NCBI GenBank assembly: GCA_028752905.1
Contig: JAQNBH010000014.1
Span: 2,944,993-3,008,992 of the forward strand
DNA: 64,000 bases
Reading direction: 5' to 3'
From: Cladorhizidae sp. MBARI D1340-BT2
Taxonomy: Eukaryota; Porifera; Demospongiae; Poecilosclerida; Cladorhizidae
This document shows positions 43,114-55,425 of the stretch, in pieces (within the stretch, counting starts at the first letter, position 1; each line of letters opens with the position of its first letter). Under the pieces are notes generated by a model. That model was given only the letters and a program-made list of their open reading frames with translations. It had not been told where the DNA came from and did not search any database. The position numbers were made by a program, and so were the translations under genes.

Positions 43114-44854
43114 CAGGGGCGGCGCGTTCCTTGTTTGCGCATGCGTAGTTGAGAAACGTGACGCGGTCTTCTGTTTCAGGTCTGTGTTGTGAATAAGGGG
43201 GGGAGTCGACCATTTTGTGGGGTTTAAAAAAAACGTGTCATAACTATTGAATGCTTAATCCATTTCCAAAGATTATGGTCTCAAAATGTAGCTCATTCTA
43301 GGTGCTTTCCAATGACATTAGAATAATGGTGTTGCAATAAACTAGGACTGAACATGGGGAAAACCACAAAAGTCCTTTAAAATGTTTAGATGCGCTCCTG
43401 TACCCGAACCAGGGGTCTTTCAACACTTGCTATTTATGGTGATATTAGAGTGATCACAGATACATATTTTGAATTGATAGTTAAAAAAATATATATTTTA
43501 TTCACCCCAACATCCCCAATTTCATTTTTATGCTGTCAGACTGACATATCTCATCAGAAAATGACTGGATTGGTTATGAGTCAATTGAAAAGAAGGAGTA
43601 ATGCAAGAGCTTTCATAATATATAAAAATTATTTACTACAAACAAAAATTGAATGAGTTACACGGTATCATGTGATGTCACTACATGAAATTACATTTCA
43701 TAATAAATCAGTTTGAAAAGTGCATGATAGTAGCTTTAGAATCGCACTAGAATCACACAGAGGTTCGATCAAAGTTTGGAACTGAGAAAGAACGTGGCAT
43801 GCGCAGGAGCAGACGTTTGTATCCTACTTTGCGCGGAAATGACTGAGCGATATTTTAGCCAAGTTTCAAGTCTTGGCCATGAACGCTTATTATATTATGA
43901 GCGATCCAACTTACTGCGTTTATTCAGGCTTCTTCTTGTTCATCGCGCAGAGTTGCAATGAAATGGGAGGATAAAAAGTATCATAACTCAAGAATGGTTG
44001 ACAATAAAATGTTGAAACTTGAAATGCAGCTAATTTAATAGTGAAGGTATAGAATGATGGAAGGGGGGAAAAAGAAGGGGAAAACCCCACAAAATGGTCG
44101 ATTCCCCCTTGTCCTCATTATGCCAGCCTCAAATTCCACATCCAAGAGGTCCTTCAGTGCTCTTCGTAGTGTGAAGACCTACCTAAGAAACACCATGGGT
44201 CAAAACAACCTCATTGTTTTGCATGCTCTTAAGGATATTACTGATAAGCTAGACTTAGCTAGCATTGCAAATGAATTTGTTGGTGACTCTGAACATAGAC
44301 TTAAAATATTTGGTACTTTTCAATAATTTTTGTCTACATTAGCATAAATAATTATCACATGTAGTCGAACAGAAACAATTTTGTCATTATTTATTACCTG
44401 GATTATAAGCTACCTCAGAATAGGATAACATAATTCACAATAACTGGACACTTGTAAGTAATACCAGCTCCTTTGAATAGGCTACTGCCTGGAACATAGC
44501 TAGTCAGTCCATAATGATATAATGGCTGGCCAATCAAAATTGGCTAGTCAACATGAAGAATCACCGTGTTCATTAATTAAATGTTGATCATGGTGACTTT
44601 GTTTAGACTATATAGTTGTGGTTCTCAGATAGTTCACCTATCTCATATGTCCTCTTGTGGGTCAGGGTCTAGTCAGGGCTTATAGGAGGGAGATCCCTGA
44701 CACTGCAAAACAATAAAACAATGTAATGAATACGATAGCACTTCATATTTCCATTTCCTGTTCCTGTTTCCTTGGCACACCATCTAGTGGGTGTGGTTTC
44801 AGTGGGCATGGTTTCAATGGCCTTACCAATGCAGCCGAGCTTCCTCCTCCCCTG
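43114..44854. mobile_element. hAT-like composite insertion inside the LINE
   Basis: The left end caggggcggcgcg and the right end (read inward on the minus strand) caggggaggaagc share CAGGGG, a common hAT terminus. LINE coding sequence resumes on both sides (INYRPIS before, SPYSVEWIIY after). Inside are a fold-back segment (tcgaccattttgtggggtt at about 43206 and its complement at about 44082) and a hAT dimerisation fragment. The two termini differ beyond CAGGGG and no 8-bp duplication is visible, so this may be two nested elements. Confidence 0.5.
44054..44326 (+). pseudogene. hAT transposase C-terminal dimerisation fragment
   Basis: The frame reads IMPASNSTSKRSFSALRSVKTYL, then RNTMGQNNLIVLHAL, then IANEF and HRLKIFG. 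The S-x-x-R-S-F-S-A-L-R-x-x-K-T-Y-L-R-x-T-M motif is the C-terminal hAT dimerisation region as in ZMYM1-like transposases. Only this exon-sized piece is present. Confidence 0.75.
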
Positions 44855-46899
44855 ACTGATGGGTCTGTAGTTTATAACTGATAATTTGTCCCTGGACTCG
44901 TGTGTGGAGGTGATAACGTGAATGTACCAGCCTTTGGGGATTTGAGTTTGAGTTAGACTCAGAGTAAACAGGTGTCTGACAGGCACACAAGCAGGAGCGA
45001 TGTACTTCAACAATCTTAATCCAAGACTATCGAGACCAGTGGCCTTAGATATGTCTAATTTGGAAAGATCTGAGTAAAGATAGGAGTTAGATATATGAAT
45101 TTTGGCAAGGTTGGTTGATGGTGATGGTATGGTTTCCAATGGGGGAAGAAGATATGAACTTGTGGCATGTACTGAATGAAAAATTGTTGCCTTTGCCTTT
45201 CCAGATGTTGCGCAAGTGGTATCCATGAACAGAATAGGAGGAATGGTGTTGTTCTTGCTTATACAATTGATATAACTATAGCACTTGGATTTTTTTTTAA
45301 TGAGAAGATTTTTCAGATCTGTTTCGAAAGCTGGTTTAGATTTAAGATTGAGGACTAACAATATCTTCAAAAGTATGAAGCTTCAGCAGATTGCTTGGGG
45401 AAGGATGGAAATTGCATTTCCTTCTCAGTGCATTGAGGCAATTTAATACCTGCCTTGCTTTTTCAATCTCACTTGAGTTAGGCAGCTATTAAAACCAGCA
45501 TCCAGGAGATAAGAACAGAGGCCAGGAAGATCTCCTTCAAATACAAGCATCATGGATTGAAATTCGAAGGGCTGAAGGATTATAAGAGATTTAAAAGGAA
45601 ATAACATAGTGGTCAGAAAAGGAATATCATCAGAGGGACCAGAAATCAGCAAATTTGAGTTTTGTAAAAACTAGATCAAGAACATTTCCTTTGACATTGG
45701 TTGGCATGTCAATGAGTTGTCGAAGATTGTGTTCAAGCACAAATTCACAAAAGAGATTTGATTTAACTGATGCAGCAGTTGGGGTAGACCAGTAGACGTC
45801 TGGTATATTGAAATCACCTAGTACAACAACAAGATCTGAAGTGTGGGATAAATAACTTAGAAGACAGTGAGTGTCGGTTAATCATAGTTTGGAGGAACAT
45901 AAAGTGTACGCAAAGTAACCACAGGTTTATAACAAATGTTAATAGTGATAATTTCTAAATTATCAGGTGTTACTAAGGATTGAACAGGTATTGAATCCTT
46001 CTGCAACCAATATCGCACCTCCACCACTGCCACGATCCTTACGGAAAATATTATAATTAAAAGGGAGAATTTCATTATTATGGATAACAAAGACATGGTA
46101 ATGTAGATTATGTCATAAGTAGATATATATAAAAAGTTTGTAGAGAAGTAAGTTTGCTAATTATACTACATACATTGAATAGATAGGTTTTTAAACTGCC
46201 TAGTCAAGTTGAAGGTTGTGGATTTGAATTCAGACATGGCAAGAGGCTGGGAATTGTCACAATGAGGGAGTTTAGATGGAAGCGATTCAGTAGAAGGACA
46301 AGAATTTGAGGTTGGAGGTGGTGGAAGTGTTAAGTGATGATCAGAGAGGATTAATTTATCCCCTTGATATTTAGCATGGATAATTACCACAATCTTTATA
46401 GAGTTTCTAGGGACCACCTTTCCTTGAACAAAGCAGAATCCCTTCTCCTTTCAGAAAGTGATAAATTTGGCTTGATGGAATATGGGTTCTCGAAGACATT
46501 TCTTCTGGACGGAATACTCTGAACTTCAGAGGTGTGGATCAGCTTTACTAGGATGGGCCTTAGACAGTTGGAGTTTAGTTGGAAACGATGCAGACAAAAG
46601 TGGTCCCTGATCGAATCTGACTTGAAGAAGGGGTCAATACCAGAGAGAACTGATGAGATAACTGTAGCATCACCGTGTTGATGAGAGTAATGGGATTTAT
46701 CACTTAAAAGACCCCTGAACAGCAAAAAGAATCAGATTGAATCTTTTCTCAGATGAGCCAGTTTGACGCTTCTTCTTCGCATGGCTTTGCCACTGTCAGT
46801 AGCAAGGACACCATTTAGGCTGGTCACGGTGTCATTTCCAGTAGCTGTAATGTTGGAATAACTACACTATGAGCTTGAATTTATAGTGAAAAGACAGGT

Positions 46900-47335
46900 G
46901 TGGGGGGAGGGGGCAGGGGGATAAGGATGATATATTAGTGCATTTGTTACATGGACATAGAAAATCATAAGAGCATGAATTATTTGTATCAAAGTTTGAA
47001 ATGAAGTGATTAAGAAATAATAAGTTCAGTTGATATTTATAATAATGAAAGATTCAAGTCTATACTAGGGAGTAAGTTCCAAAGACAAGGAATGCGAGTG
47101 AAAAATGAGTAGAGGTTCTTTCATTACAAGCATAAACATGTTTGATTTTTATATGATTGGTAGTCATAGTGGACTTAGAAATGTAATTAAGAATATTTTA
47201 TAGATTATACAACAAATAAGACAGCATTTAGTTCCAGAGTCTTAGGGGGATAATTTTTATAATAAGGCAATATTTGTCGGATGAAAAACATCCGAGCATA
47301 AACTTTGTTGCTCTTTTTTGGTCATTCAGTGACTC
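46900..47335 (-). pseudogene. Second LINE 3' fragment
   Basis: The minus strand reads LNDQKRATKFMLGCFSSDKY then IIPL, matching IQRRATKFVFNNYKSDY..ILPL of the neighbouring LINE (about 42300). The downstream words tacatggacat also match 41920. It is a shorter, more decayed relative. Confidence 0.5.
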
Positions 47336-48108
47336 TTATAGGATTCTGTGACCCTCACCTTCCTAGAAGACCTCACTCATCTTGACAAAGTAGCATGCTC
47401 GAGGAAGATCTCTACCATCAGGGCTCCACTAGCTGTATCCACTTGCTACTTCTTCCTGAGTTAAGCTTGTGCCATAGCTGACAAACCATAGATCTGAAGA
47501 ATGCTAACAAATCTCTTTGGAGACTTGTGACAGCTTCTGGCTCCACCAGCTCTTGGTGTCTGTCCTTCAAATTACTATGTCAACACATCACTATTCCACA
47601 CTGTTATAAGTTTCAAATGTAGGTCTAGACATAGTGCGGGAGGTGGCCTGTCAGAACAGAGATCACCAGGTGAGGAGGTTCCAGCGGATCAAACGATAGG
47701 GGAAGCTATGCAAGGAGATGAATCAAAATGAATAAGAGAGGAGAGGATCGACAATGAGGGAGAGTAGTGGTGTGGGTAATCCAGGCACCCAGAAAGGAGA
47801 GTGGAGTGAAGAGCCAGGAGCCTTGCAACCAGGTGAAAATGGAGGCAAGACAAAGACAGTTAATCAGAGAAAAGCGTCAACAGGAAAGGAGGATCAACCA
47901 GTGGGAGCAGTGCAGGTGACGGACCTGCAAACTGGGAAAGATGGGTTGGAGGACTGCTTGAGCGACGTGATGCTACAGGTTCAAAGTCTACTAGCACAGT
48001 ATCAGAACAGGAGGGAAGTGAAAAGCAAAGTACTCTCATACCAGGTAGCTTAGTTTTAGGTGTGGGTTTCCTAAACTGTAAGGATGCGGGATCAATCCCA
48101 ATATAAGC
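47336..48108. other. No recognised gene; one unassigned plus-strand frame
   Basis: An open frame at 47754-48053 encodes a hydrophilic Gly/Glu/Lys-rich sequence without a known motif. It ends just before the left inverted repeat of the large transposon and may be chance. Confidence 0.3.
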
Positions 48109-48128
48109 ACCCAAGGGTCAAAAAAATC
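48109..48128 (+). repeat. Left terminal inverted repeat of the MULE
   Basis: ACCCAAGGGTC followed by an A-run and T; the complement of 55426-55445. Confidence 0.75.
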
Positions 48129-48420
48129 ATGCGCGGTTTTAATTACGCGAGCGGTACAAAAAGGTGTCGAATGGGATTCAATAAACAATAATAAACAACT
48201 ACTTTTGAGCGCCAAAAAAGGTGTCGATGAACAACTTATAATTTCATTTCTTCTTATAATTACATTCATTCATTACATTCATTCATATTATTTAAAATAT
48301 ATAGTTTTTGTTTTTACCATGATATATCTTACAATATATAGTTTTTACCCATGATTTTCATTCTTATTATTTAAAATGTATTATCGAATTTATTTAATTA
48401 TTTTAAATGGTATTGTATAG

Positions 48421-48727
48421 CTATTTATTTAAAATTGGTATTGTGCAGTTATAGAATGGCTGATGTTCTTGTACGCCTGCCTCCGCCTCCTCCATTGTCC
48501 GTCCTTTACGCTCCCTCCACATGAATTCATCTATATAGGATGGTAGCTGGTGACGATGGACACCCTTCATCGATTTCATCTTTATCTTTGCCTGTAAAGA
48601 ATGTAGAAGTTATGTATTATTAAATACCAGTTATATATATATTTACCCTATTCCAATACGATTCTATGTGCTGAGTGTGCACCCCCATTGTATGGTTGAC
48701 AAATTCAATCGAGTGGTTGACCGGGCT
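48421..48727 (-). pseudogene. Merlin/IS1595-type transposase fragment, two exons
   Basis: Exon 48727-48647 (start uncertain) reads PVNHSIEFVNHTMGVHTQ then HIESYWNR. After a short intron (GTAAAT..ACAG), exon 48591-48421 reads KGVHRHQLPSYIDEFMWRER and stops at TAG 48423. The VNHS..F..TGxHTQxIESxW series followed by LPSYxDEFMWRxR is that of the ISXO2/IS1595 transposase domain carried by eukaryotic Merlin elements. The first two catalytic acidic motifs are absent, so it is a C-terminal fragment. It lies antisense to the MULE gene. Confidence 0.65.
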
Positions 48728-49300
48728 TCCCTTAGTAGCTGGTGCAGAATCTTTAGATCTTGAAGCAGGAAGTGACCCAGATAATGGTACAGGAATTACA
48801 AGAATATGTGTCCAATGATGATTATGATTATTTAGATCTTCAGGGCAGGAAGTGCCCCAGACATTGGTAACAAATTTATTATAACTGAACAAGGCCATAG
48901 ACAGGGGTGTTAATTTTAACTAAGTTTGAGCATTATAGCTTAATTTGCATTCATTTGGTTTTCCCAGAAATTGTAGGGGACATCCCCAAGCACCACCCCC
49001 TTGTCCTTGTAAACCCATGAAGGCCAAAAACAATTCTTTTTTCCCCAGGATATCTCTTGGTCAAGGCAGAGCCTCTAGAGGCAGGAAGTGTCCCAGACAA
49101 TGGTAACAAGAATTCCAAGATTGTGCATAATTCTTACTTATATATGCTTCATCCGTATATATGATTATCTAGATCTTATGGCACGAAACGCCCCAGACAA
49201 TGGTAAATACCAAAAACATACGTATAATCCATAATTATTGATTATCTACAATATCTAGATCTCAATACAAGAAGTGACCATGACAACGGTAACAAAATTA
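48720..49300. repeat. Dispersed repeat: ggaagtgccccagacaatggtaa type, ~5 copies
   Basis: Copies near 48765, 48850, 49080, 49187 and 49270 share a taGATCT..aGGAAGTG..CCAGACAATGGTAA core with spacings of roughly 80 to 230 bp, so this is a loosely tandem array rather than a regular satellite. Confidence 0.55.
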
Positions 49301-49370
49301 AAAATGTTAATCCATGAATATATACTTGTATTATTAAACTAACACATACAAACACATACACACATAAGCA

Positions 49371-52300
49371 TTGCAAGAGAAGTTTTCCTGTATAGCATGT
49401 GGAAAATTCTTTTCACGGAGAGATCGACTGTCCTCACACCTGGAACAAGAACATCAGTTTGAAATGAACACCAAGAAACAAGCTAGCCGCTTCTTCTGCC
49501 CATTCAAGTGTGACTTGTCTCCATTCCGTACCATGAAACTCTTGTTGGGTCATTGTCAGTCATCACACGACGATTCACTGGGTAAATATAACCGTAGGTA
49601 TACTATAATTTTGTCAGCTCTAGTTATTATTAGCATCAAACATGGTAAGGATCACTAGCATAGACTCAGCAGCTTGCCTAGTACAACCTGAATTCTTTTT
49701 TGTTAAATCCAATGCAATGTGCTTGAACCGAGATGCATTGAAGGATTAAAGGATTATTTAGTAGACTAGGCATTGAAGTTATAATTACAAGCTATCCAAA
49801 TAATGTGCACTCTGAAGTTATTATTAGAAGCTAGAACTACTATTCAAACTAAATGCATATGGATGAGTATGGAACCCATGATAGTGATCCTTTAAATAGT
49901 GGAACCTCGATTATCCGAACGTCAATCAACCAAACTGTCAATTATCCGAACGAGAAAAAAAGGGAATAATTTGAACGTCGATCATGTGCGGCCAGTTTAC
50001 TTGTAGCCACCAACAACATGATGGAGTTTCGAGGTAAAAAGAAAAAGAAGGTGCTCTCCATCCAGCAGAAACGTGACATTTGCAAGAGAACTATGATGGT
50101 GTAGATGGTGTAGGGAAGTCGACAATTTGATAGTAAAGACCTGAGCTGTGCTAGGTGTATCTAGGTCAGGAGTGTGCTAGGTGTATCTAGGTCAGGAGTG
50201 TGCTAGGTGTATCTAGGTCAGGAGTGTGCTAGATGTATCTAGGTCAGGAGTGTGCTAGATGTATCTAGGTCAGGAGTGTGCTAGATGTATCTAGGTCAGG
50301 AGTGTGCTAGATGTAGTATATATAATATATCTATACTTGTTGTACTCCATGGCTAAATAGAGACACATGTAGTATATATAATGTCTATACCTGTTGTATA
50401 CCCATGGCTAAATAGAGACACATGTAGTATATATATTGGATACAAAAGAGCTTCCAGAAACTGGAGTAAAGATCCAAACCCAAAGACTTTGGAGAAGCTT
50501 CAAAATTTCGGCGGTCTTCAATTTTGCTTTCCAAATACCCTAACCGGATGTAGGTTTGATTCTATTTTAATAAAGCAGTGCATAGTGTTGGGCATGCGTA
50601 GACAGATCTGCGTCTATCATCAATAATCGGTTAAGGACAAAACAAATACTGGTTTCAATGGGTTCCACTTACAAATGCAGGAACAAAGAACCTCAAATTT
50701 GATTCAATTGAAGAGTTTCACAAGTGGAAAGGATTGGAGGAGGAAACAACATACACCACATACATACAGCGACAAACTTCCTATCAGCCAAAAGCTACTG
50801 ATGGTAAATGTAACCATATTAGAATCATATTTATTATTTTAAATGTAATTTGCATAAACAGCAATAAAGGTCACCTACTACTATTCTTGCTGTCGCGATG
50901 GTGAGTATCATTACAATTCCTCAGAGAGAAGAACAGATCAAAAGAGACTCCATCAAAAATCTACCCGCAAGATAAATGATGTCTGCCTATCTAGAATGTA
51001 TGTGGATGAATATTTCGACCATCATGTGAAAGTCCAGTATATTACGGCTCATACCAACCACCAGCTAGGGGTTGCAGAACTACCACATCTTCCACTGCCT
51101 AAAAGCATACGAGGAGAAGTGGCTCTGAAAGTTAGCAAGGGTATTCCTGCTGAAAGAATACTTGAAGGTATGGTTTCGATTGGCAAACTTCAAATTAGAT
51201 GACACCATGCATGTATAACATTTCAGATGTTAGAGAGAAAGTTGGCCATCGTGCAAAACGGCAAGATTTTTCCCAAGCTGCATCACGAAAACATTTCCTA
51301 TCAAATCAAGATGTTCGAAACATCCGAGTGTCTGTTCTGGACAGACATATAAAAAGGCATGAAAATGATGCAATGTCTGTCAGCATTCTTGTGCGAGAAA
51401 TCCAGCAAGAGCCTTTTGATCCAATTCTAATTTATAAACCACAAGGAATGACTCTGGAAGACCACCCCACACTTGTGAAAGATTCATTTGTTCTAGCGGT
51501 GCAAACAGAATTTCAAATGGAACTTTACAGACAATTTTGCAGTAAAATAGTTTGCATTGATAGTACACACTGTACTAATGCTTACCGCTTTAAGCTGATC
51601 ACCTGTATTGTTCCAGACAAGTTTGGCCAAGGTACCTATAATATATACAGTTATAAAAATAATAAATATACATGATCTGTGATAATGATTTAGGACAGCC
51701 AATAGCCTGGCTGGTGCATATCTGACCAAGAAACCACAGAAGTAGTGGAATTGTTTCTACAGAGCATCAAGAACCGGTCACCACTATCAACAGTCTCTAT
51801 ACTGATGACTGATGATGGTATAAATATTTTACTTCAATTCCAGCTCACTCACCATAACAGCATATTTTATTTCAATTGCAGATAATACTGCCTGGAATGT
51901 AGCAACTCATGTATTTGGACCAACACTTAGGCACTTACTCTGCCACTGGCATGTTCACAGGTACAGAACAATTTTAACTGGTATATAAAATGACATGCTA
52001 GTATTCAGATCATGGAAGAACCACCTAAGGAGTTGCACACCTGACAATCAGGTCAAAATTTACCAAACATTGTGCATTCTGATTGACGAACACAATTTGA
52101 GCAAGTTCAACACTCTATTGGATCAATTCATTCTACACTGGATCAGCAAAGAACACGATTTTATCATCAAACAACAGTATCAAAGCCGTCCTGGTAAGCA
52201 AACAGAATATTGCCCTTCAGTTGTTTTTTTGGTAATGATTAAATAGAAAAATGGGCCAAGTGTCACAGGCATTTTCCACATGCTGATACAGACACCAACA

Positions 52301-54786
52301 TGTACTTGGAGAGGTACGCACGTACGTATCACTTGGCCATACACTTTGCACTGCACTATGAACATTATTAGAGTATGTACATTACACGCAGCTTTCACAA
52401 CAAACTGAAAACTACCTACCTAAAAGGGAAAGTAAACAGAAGAGTGGATTTCTTACTTAGCGTGTTATTCCGCATTGAGGAAGATAATTTCTTCAACTAT
52501 AGAAGAAAATGTCAGCTTCCAATGGTAGCCAGAGATTCAAGTCACCTGCGTGCCATTGCTATTCCTGCAGGGAATGTAGAGGTTTGCAAAGTTATAACAT
52601 ATATATACTATGCCATTTTGCCGTTTATACTATTTGTATATCACTCAAATACAGGTTATTGATTGTAGCACTTGGCGTATTCCTAGCATGTCAGGTAGAA
52701 CTCCCGATGGCTACTTAGTTAAGCAGATAAAAGAATCTTGCACTGAATGTAGCAGTACTATATACTGAAGAATCAGCAACGATGTGCACCCAAAGGGAAT
52801 GCAAGCTGCTTTGTTACCACATGTACACTTGTGGAAAGTATTGCTATGACTACACAAATGGAAACTTGTGTAAACACATACACAGAGCTCACTCTATGTG
52901 GTTGAAATTACAAGAGCCCAATAACCATTGTGCTTTTGAGTGTTCCTATCCCAATGATAGTGGAGCGGACAGTGATTCTGATATTGATGACCCCCTTGAA
53001 TTTGCTGAGAGTGTGAGGAATCCATCCACAGGTATGCACAACTATGATTCATTGTATGCAGATATACCATAATTTTGATTATTATAGACCCGACATTTCA
53101 ACTAATGACTTTTCAGTCATACATGAAAGAATTGGAAAAGGCAGTTACTCTTGAGAACACCCCAGTACATTCTTTTCTCCCTCACATCAATTCTCTGCTA
53201 CACAACGCTGTACTAACTTGCACAGCTGCAATGTCTTCTGAGACGTCATGTGCAGAGCAGTTCAAAAGTGAAAAAATAGCACCAAACAAAAAGTTGGAAC
53301 ATCAATGGCGATTCCAGATAACAAGCAAGGCACCAGGTAGAAAGAAAAAAGTACTGGTACTCAGGTTAGTATCATTTATATCATAATACATATATAGACA
53401 TTATTTATGAAGCTATGCAAAAATTTGAAGACATGCCAATAGCGAAGAAAGGAGAGATATTCTGGTTGAATTGGAAACAGAGGATAATGTAAGGAAACAC
53501 ACAACACTAATACTTCAGCTAGCTACTTATTATTCCTATATCCAGACAACAATAAACACAGCCACACAAGAGCTATCAACTACTCAAGAGCTATCAACAG
53601 ATAACCAAAATGAGGTAATTTATTATTAATTCTAGAGTTTTCATAAGACAACCATGCACGATGGATATCGGTGCTATGAAAATTGTACCATTACAGAACA
53701 AGCAAACAGATAAGGCTTCAACCTCAAATTAAAAAAATCACATAGTTGTGACAGGAGTGAAGAGGAAAAGTGGATCATCAACAACAGATAAACACAATGA
53801 GGTAATCTGTAATACTTGTAAAAAAAGTACCATATATGTAATTATAAAGATACCACCACTGATTCAAAGCATTGGTGTATGCATACTGTACCATTACAGT
53901 ATTCACAAAGAACAACCGCTTCAACATCAAGTTCAAACACGGCTAAATCTGGTAAGATTGTATTTAGAAAGTGTCTACACATATAGTAATTATATGTGAT
54001 TGTTCCAGGAGTGAAGAGGAAAAGATGTGGATCTTGTGAGAGGTGCAAACGATTGGATTGTGGAGTTTGTGTATTCTGCAAAGACAAGCCCAAGTTTGGA
54101 GGGCCAGGGAAGCGAAAGAAGTGTTGTGAGCTGAAAATATGCCAGCTCTTAACTAGCAAGGATACTAAAACATCAGTAATTCCTACCAAACCAATAATGT
54201 CAAGCCAGTCTACTTCCAGCAACAATTCCATCGATAATTTTCTCCAAATCAGTGGACGAAAACTTCATTCTATACTGGGAGATGGGAACTGCTTATTTCG
54301 CACAATATCATATGCTTTTCTAAACACTGAAGATCATCACTTTCCCATTAGAAGCCACATTGTCAGGCTTATAAACCTTAATTCTGGAGTATTCTCCCAG
54401 TATTTGATGCCAGTTAATCGACCAACCATCGAGGAACAAGTCCAACACATGAACCACCCATATGTTTGGGGGACTCACCTTGAAATCAAAGCAGCTGCTA
54501 CGCTTTTCCAGCTGCTACGCTTTTCCAGCTACCCATCTACTTTTGTATCTGGTCAGAACAAAGTAGTTCCTTCACTTGGAGTGTCTTTCATCCTATCACA
54601 CCAAACAACTTGACATTTCCTGTGATTGTAGATGAAGATCTGAAACAAAAGAAAGATATCAGTCACATTGAAATGTACCATCATCGAAGTCACTATGAAG
54701 CAATTATATCAATGGAGAGTGACCAAGTTTGTGAAGTACCACCTCAACTTACTGGTAAAGATGATCCCAAAAGAATTGATTTATAA
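49371..54786 (+). CDS. MULE transposase - SWIM - CXXC - OTU fusion protein (multi-exon, frame-damaged)
   Basis: Exons with matching GT..AG and phases: up to 49581, 50681-50803, 50862-51167, 51227-51631, 51694-51817, 51882-51960, 52009-52193, 52247-52313, 52392-52581, 52655-53031, 53088-53364, 53443-53488, 53546-53614, 53900-53951, 54009-54786. Domains in order: two C2H2-like fingers; a Cys/His MULE leader (VTYYYSCCRDGEY); the DDE core with D in VCIDSTH, D in LMTDD-DNTAW, the CxxH LCHWH and E in NMYLE; SWIM (CGKYCYDY..CKHIH); CXXC (CGSCERCKRLDCG..KFGG); and OTU (GDGNCLFR, WGTHLEI, HIEMYH..SHYEAI). It would bind element ends, catalyse cut-and-paste transposition and perhaps remove ubiquitin. 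Lesions: a CTGG duplication at 51707-51714, a one-base shift near 52760 and a 17-bp duplication at 54492-54525. The true first exon and ATG were not found. Confidence 0.8.
49898..50110 (+). mobile_element. pogo/Tigger-type element, 5' end only, in MULE intron 1
   Basis: It starts gtggaacctcgattatccga after an ATA, the typical terminus of Tigger-type elements, and repeats attatccgaacg internally. It then begins a coding start FRGKKKKKVLSIQQKRDICK, like the N-terminal helix-turn-helix of pogo transposases. The sequence breaks off near 50110, before a minisatellite. Confidence 0.65.
50145..50320. repeat. 26-bp tandem repeat, ~6.5 copies
   Basis: Unit gtgtgctaggtgtatctagg plus tcagga; located in intron 1 of the MULE gene. 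Confidence 0.9.
54009..54786 (+). CDS. Terminal exon: CXXC zinc finger and OTU protease
   Basis: The acceptor tgttccag precedes GVKRKRCGSCERC. The CXXC finger has the two C-x2-C-x2-C sets, the DCG and the KFGG motif that in other CXXC domains contacts unmethylated CpG. The OTU domain follows about 60 residues later, with Asp and Cys in GDGNCLFR and His in SHYEAI, so the catalytic triad candidates are present. Between them a perfect 17-bp tandem duplication (54492-54508 repeated at 54509-54525) shifts the frame; after it the sequence continues in the frame that contains the catalytic His and stops at TAA 54784-54786. Confidence 0.8.
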
Positions 54787-55425
54787 CTAAATGACCTGCA
54801 AACATATGAATTAAAATTGCTGTATTTAATAATAACAATGTCTCAGCATCCGCTTGTGTGGGCCTGCCAAATCCGTGTTTCGAGTGTTGTGAGTGAGAAG
54901 GTAAAGGGTCTGGCTACGCAAACTACTAAATGCCTTGGGTACGAACATCTGATTCTGATTTTTTAGAGAAATTAAACTGAACAAATCCATGTATTGAACA
55001 AACACATTTTCTTGTCTCAATGAATAACTCACATACAGCTATTACACATACAGCTATTATAGAGAAGAATTTGGCCAGCAGATTCCTTGGGGTAAGAGTA
55101 AAGCTGAAGCATCTAGTCATACAATATATCCTGGCTAGGGAGGAGCAAAGTATCTAGCTAGTCACTATAATGGTTAAAAGGGAGGTGTATCTAGTCACAC
55201 TGTGGTTAAATTACCTTGCTAGCAGCAAGACACTTGCATCAATGGGACAAAGGATTATGTTCATCCATAGATCTTATACCTCCAAGATCTATGGTTCATC
55301 TGTCCATTCGAAGTTCAAAAGTTTCTGAAAAGGTCAAAGTGCACATATTTTGCGCATGCGCTAACGAGGACACGGCGCTTTAAAAGGTCAGAGTTCATTT
55401 GTCATCTCGCTACATAACAAAATTC
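54787..55425. other. 3' region of the MULE
   Basis: No gene. The last 100 bp hold the CpG cluster gcgcatgcgctaacgagg plus cacggcgc (about 55352-55378). Confidence 0.5.

Larger units (their letters stand above)
41916..46725 (-). pseudogene. LINE pseudogene with ORF1-like, endonuclease and RT parts, split by an insertion
   Basis: From 46725 down: an ORF1-like region with LNSNCLRPILVKL and NLSLSERRRDSAL (46725-46400); a decayed endonuclease (NLEIITINICYKPV..YVPPNYD, about 45960-45880); the linker and RT fingers with IPPILF, SKLDISKATGLDSLGL and INYRPIS (45370-44855); an insertion at 44854-43114; then RT again with SPYSVEWIIYTKVM, QFGFLKGH, FIYINDIP, and CANN where the catalytic ADD should be (42700); then the thumb with IQRRATKFVFNNY and LWNSLP (42452-41916). 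The motif order is that of a two-ORF LINE. The replacement of the active-site aspartates and several stops show it is dead. Confidence 0.75.
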
